A stretch of DNA of 5,960 nucleotides from an uncultured beta proteobacterium (GTDB taxonomy: Bacteria > Pseudomonadota > Gammaproteobacteria > Burkholderiales > Rhodocyclaceae): NCBI GenBank assembly GCA_903917505.1, contig CAIXAY010000506.1:1-5960 (forward strand), written 5' to 3'. A program made the position numbers and the translations under genes. Each line of letters begins with the position of its first letter. Position 1 is the first letter of the stretch. The notes under the pieces are model-generated. The model was not told the origin of the DNA and ran no database searches. It saw only the letters and a list, made by a program, of their open reading frames with translations. This document shows positions 5,936 through 5,960 of the stretch, piece by piece.

Positions 5936-5960
5936 GTTACAATGTGTAGTCACTAATATA
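5934..5960 (+). promoter_or_regulatory. Candidate promoter running off the window edge
   Basis: TTGTTA (5934-5939) could be a -35 box, with TATA at 5957-5960 beginning a -10 box after a 17-nt spacer; the hexamer is cut by the window end. TACAAT (5938-5943) is an alternative -10 without a well-placed -35. The stretch is clearly AT-richer than the genes before it, as expected before a new transcription unit. The second TGTAGTCAC copy would lie in the spacer, where a repressor could bind. Confidence 0.25.
5945..5953 (+). repeat. Direct repeat TGTAGTCAC, copy 2
   Basis: Exact second copy of the 9-mer at 5867-5875, again preceded by GTTAC (5936-5940). It lies between the candidate -35 and -10 boxes of the promoter at the window edge. 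Confidence 0.5.

Noticed and set aside
1..5960. CRISPR array, tRNA, rRNA or insertion-sequence genes
   Set aside because: No regularly spaced repeats, no tRNA-like cloverleaf, no rRNA signature and no transposase frame were seen.

Overview
The window is GC-rich with strong G/C third positions and looks like the chromosome of a proteobacterium. A betaproteobacterium of the Rhodocyclales/Burkholderiales type is my best guess, from protein style and codon use only. All genes lie on the + strand.

Layout: (1) 2-550 is the 3' end of a sigma-54-dependent transcriptional activator (end of the AAA+ domain plus a Fis-type DNA-binding domain); its start is outside the window. (2) 551-671 is a gap with a weak extended -10 promoter candidate and a small imperfect dyad. 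(3) 672-1160 encodes a 162-residue protein resembling the L-2-amino-thiazoline-4-carboxylic acid hydrolase family. (4) 1199-5771 encodes a complete ABC importer of the branched-chain amino acid/amide (HAAT, Liv) type: secreted binding protein, two permeases (LivH, LivM) and two ATPases (LivG, LivF). (5) 5772-5960 is non-coding. It holds a perfect 11-bp hairpin common in proteobacterial intergenic DNA, then an AT-richer stretch with a second inverted repeat followed by a T-rich run (candidate operon terminator), a repeated 9-mer, and perhaps the promoter of a gene beyond the edge.

How the genes work together: the binding protein captures a small organic solute in the periplasm, LivH/LivM form the membrane channel and LivG/LivF hydrolyse ATP. 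Spacing is tight (38, 58, 2, -4 and -4 nt from the hydrolase-like gene onward), so these six genes probably form one operon. The substrate cannot be read from sequence; this family carries branched-chain amino acids, amides, urea and aromatic acids. The hydrolase-like gene at the front suggests a substrate that is processed after import, which is inference. The upstream activator may control the operon, but I found no -24/-12 promoter in the gaps.

Most of the window is a conventional transporter operon. The less ordinary points are the hydrolase-like leading gene, a strong GCAA-loop hairpin between a good Shine-Dalgarno sequence and the livH start, and the repeat-rich 3' end.
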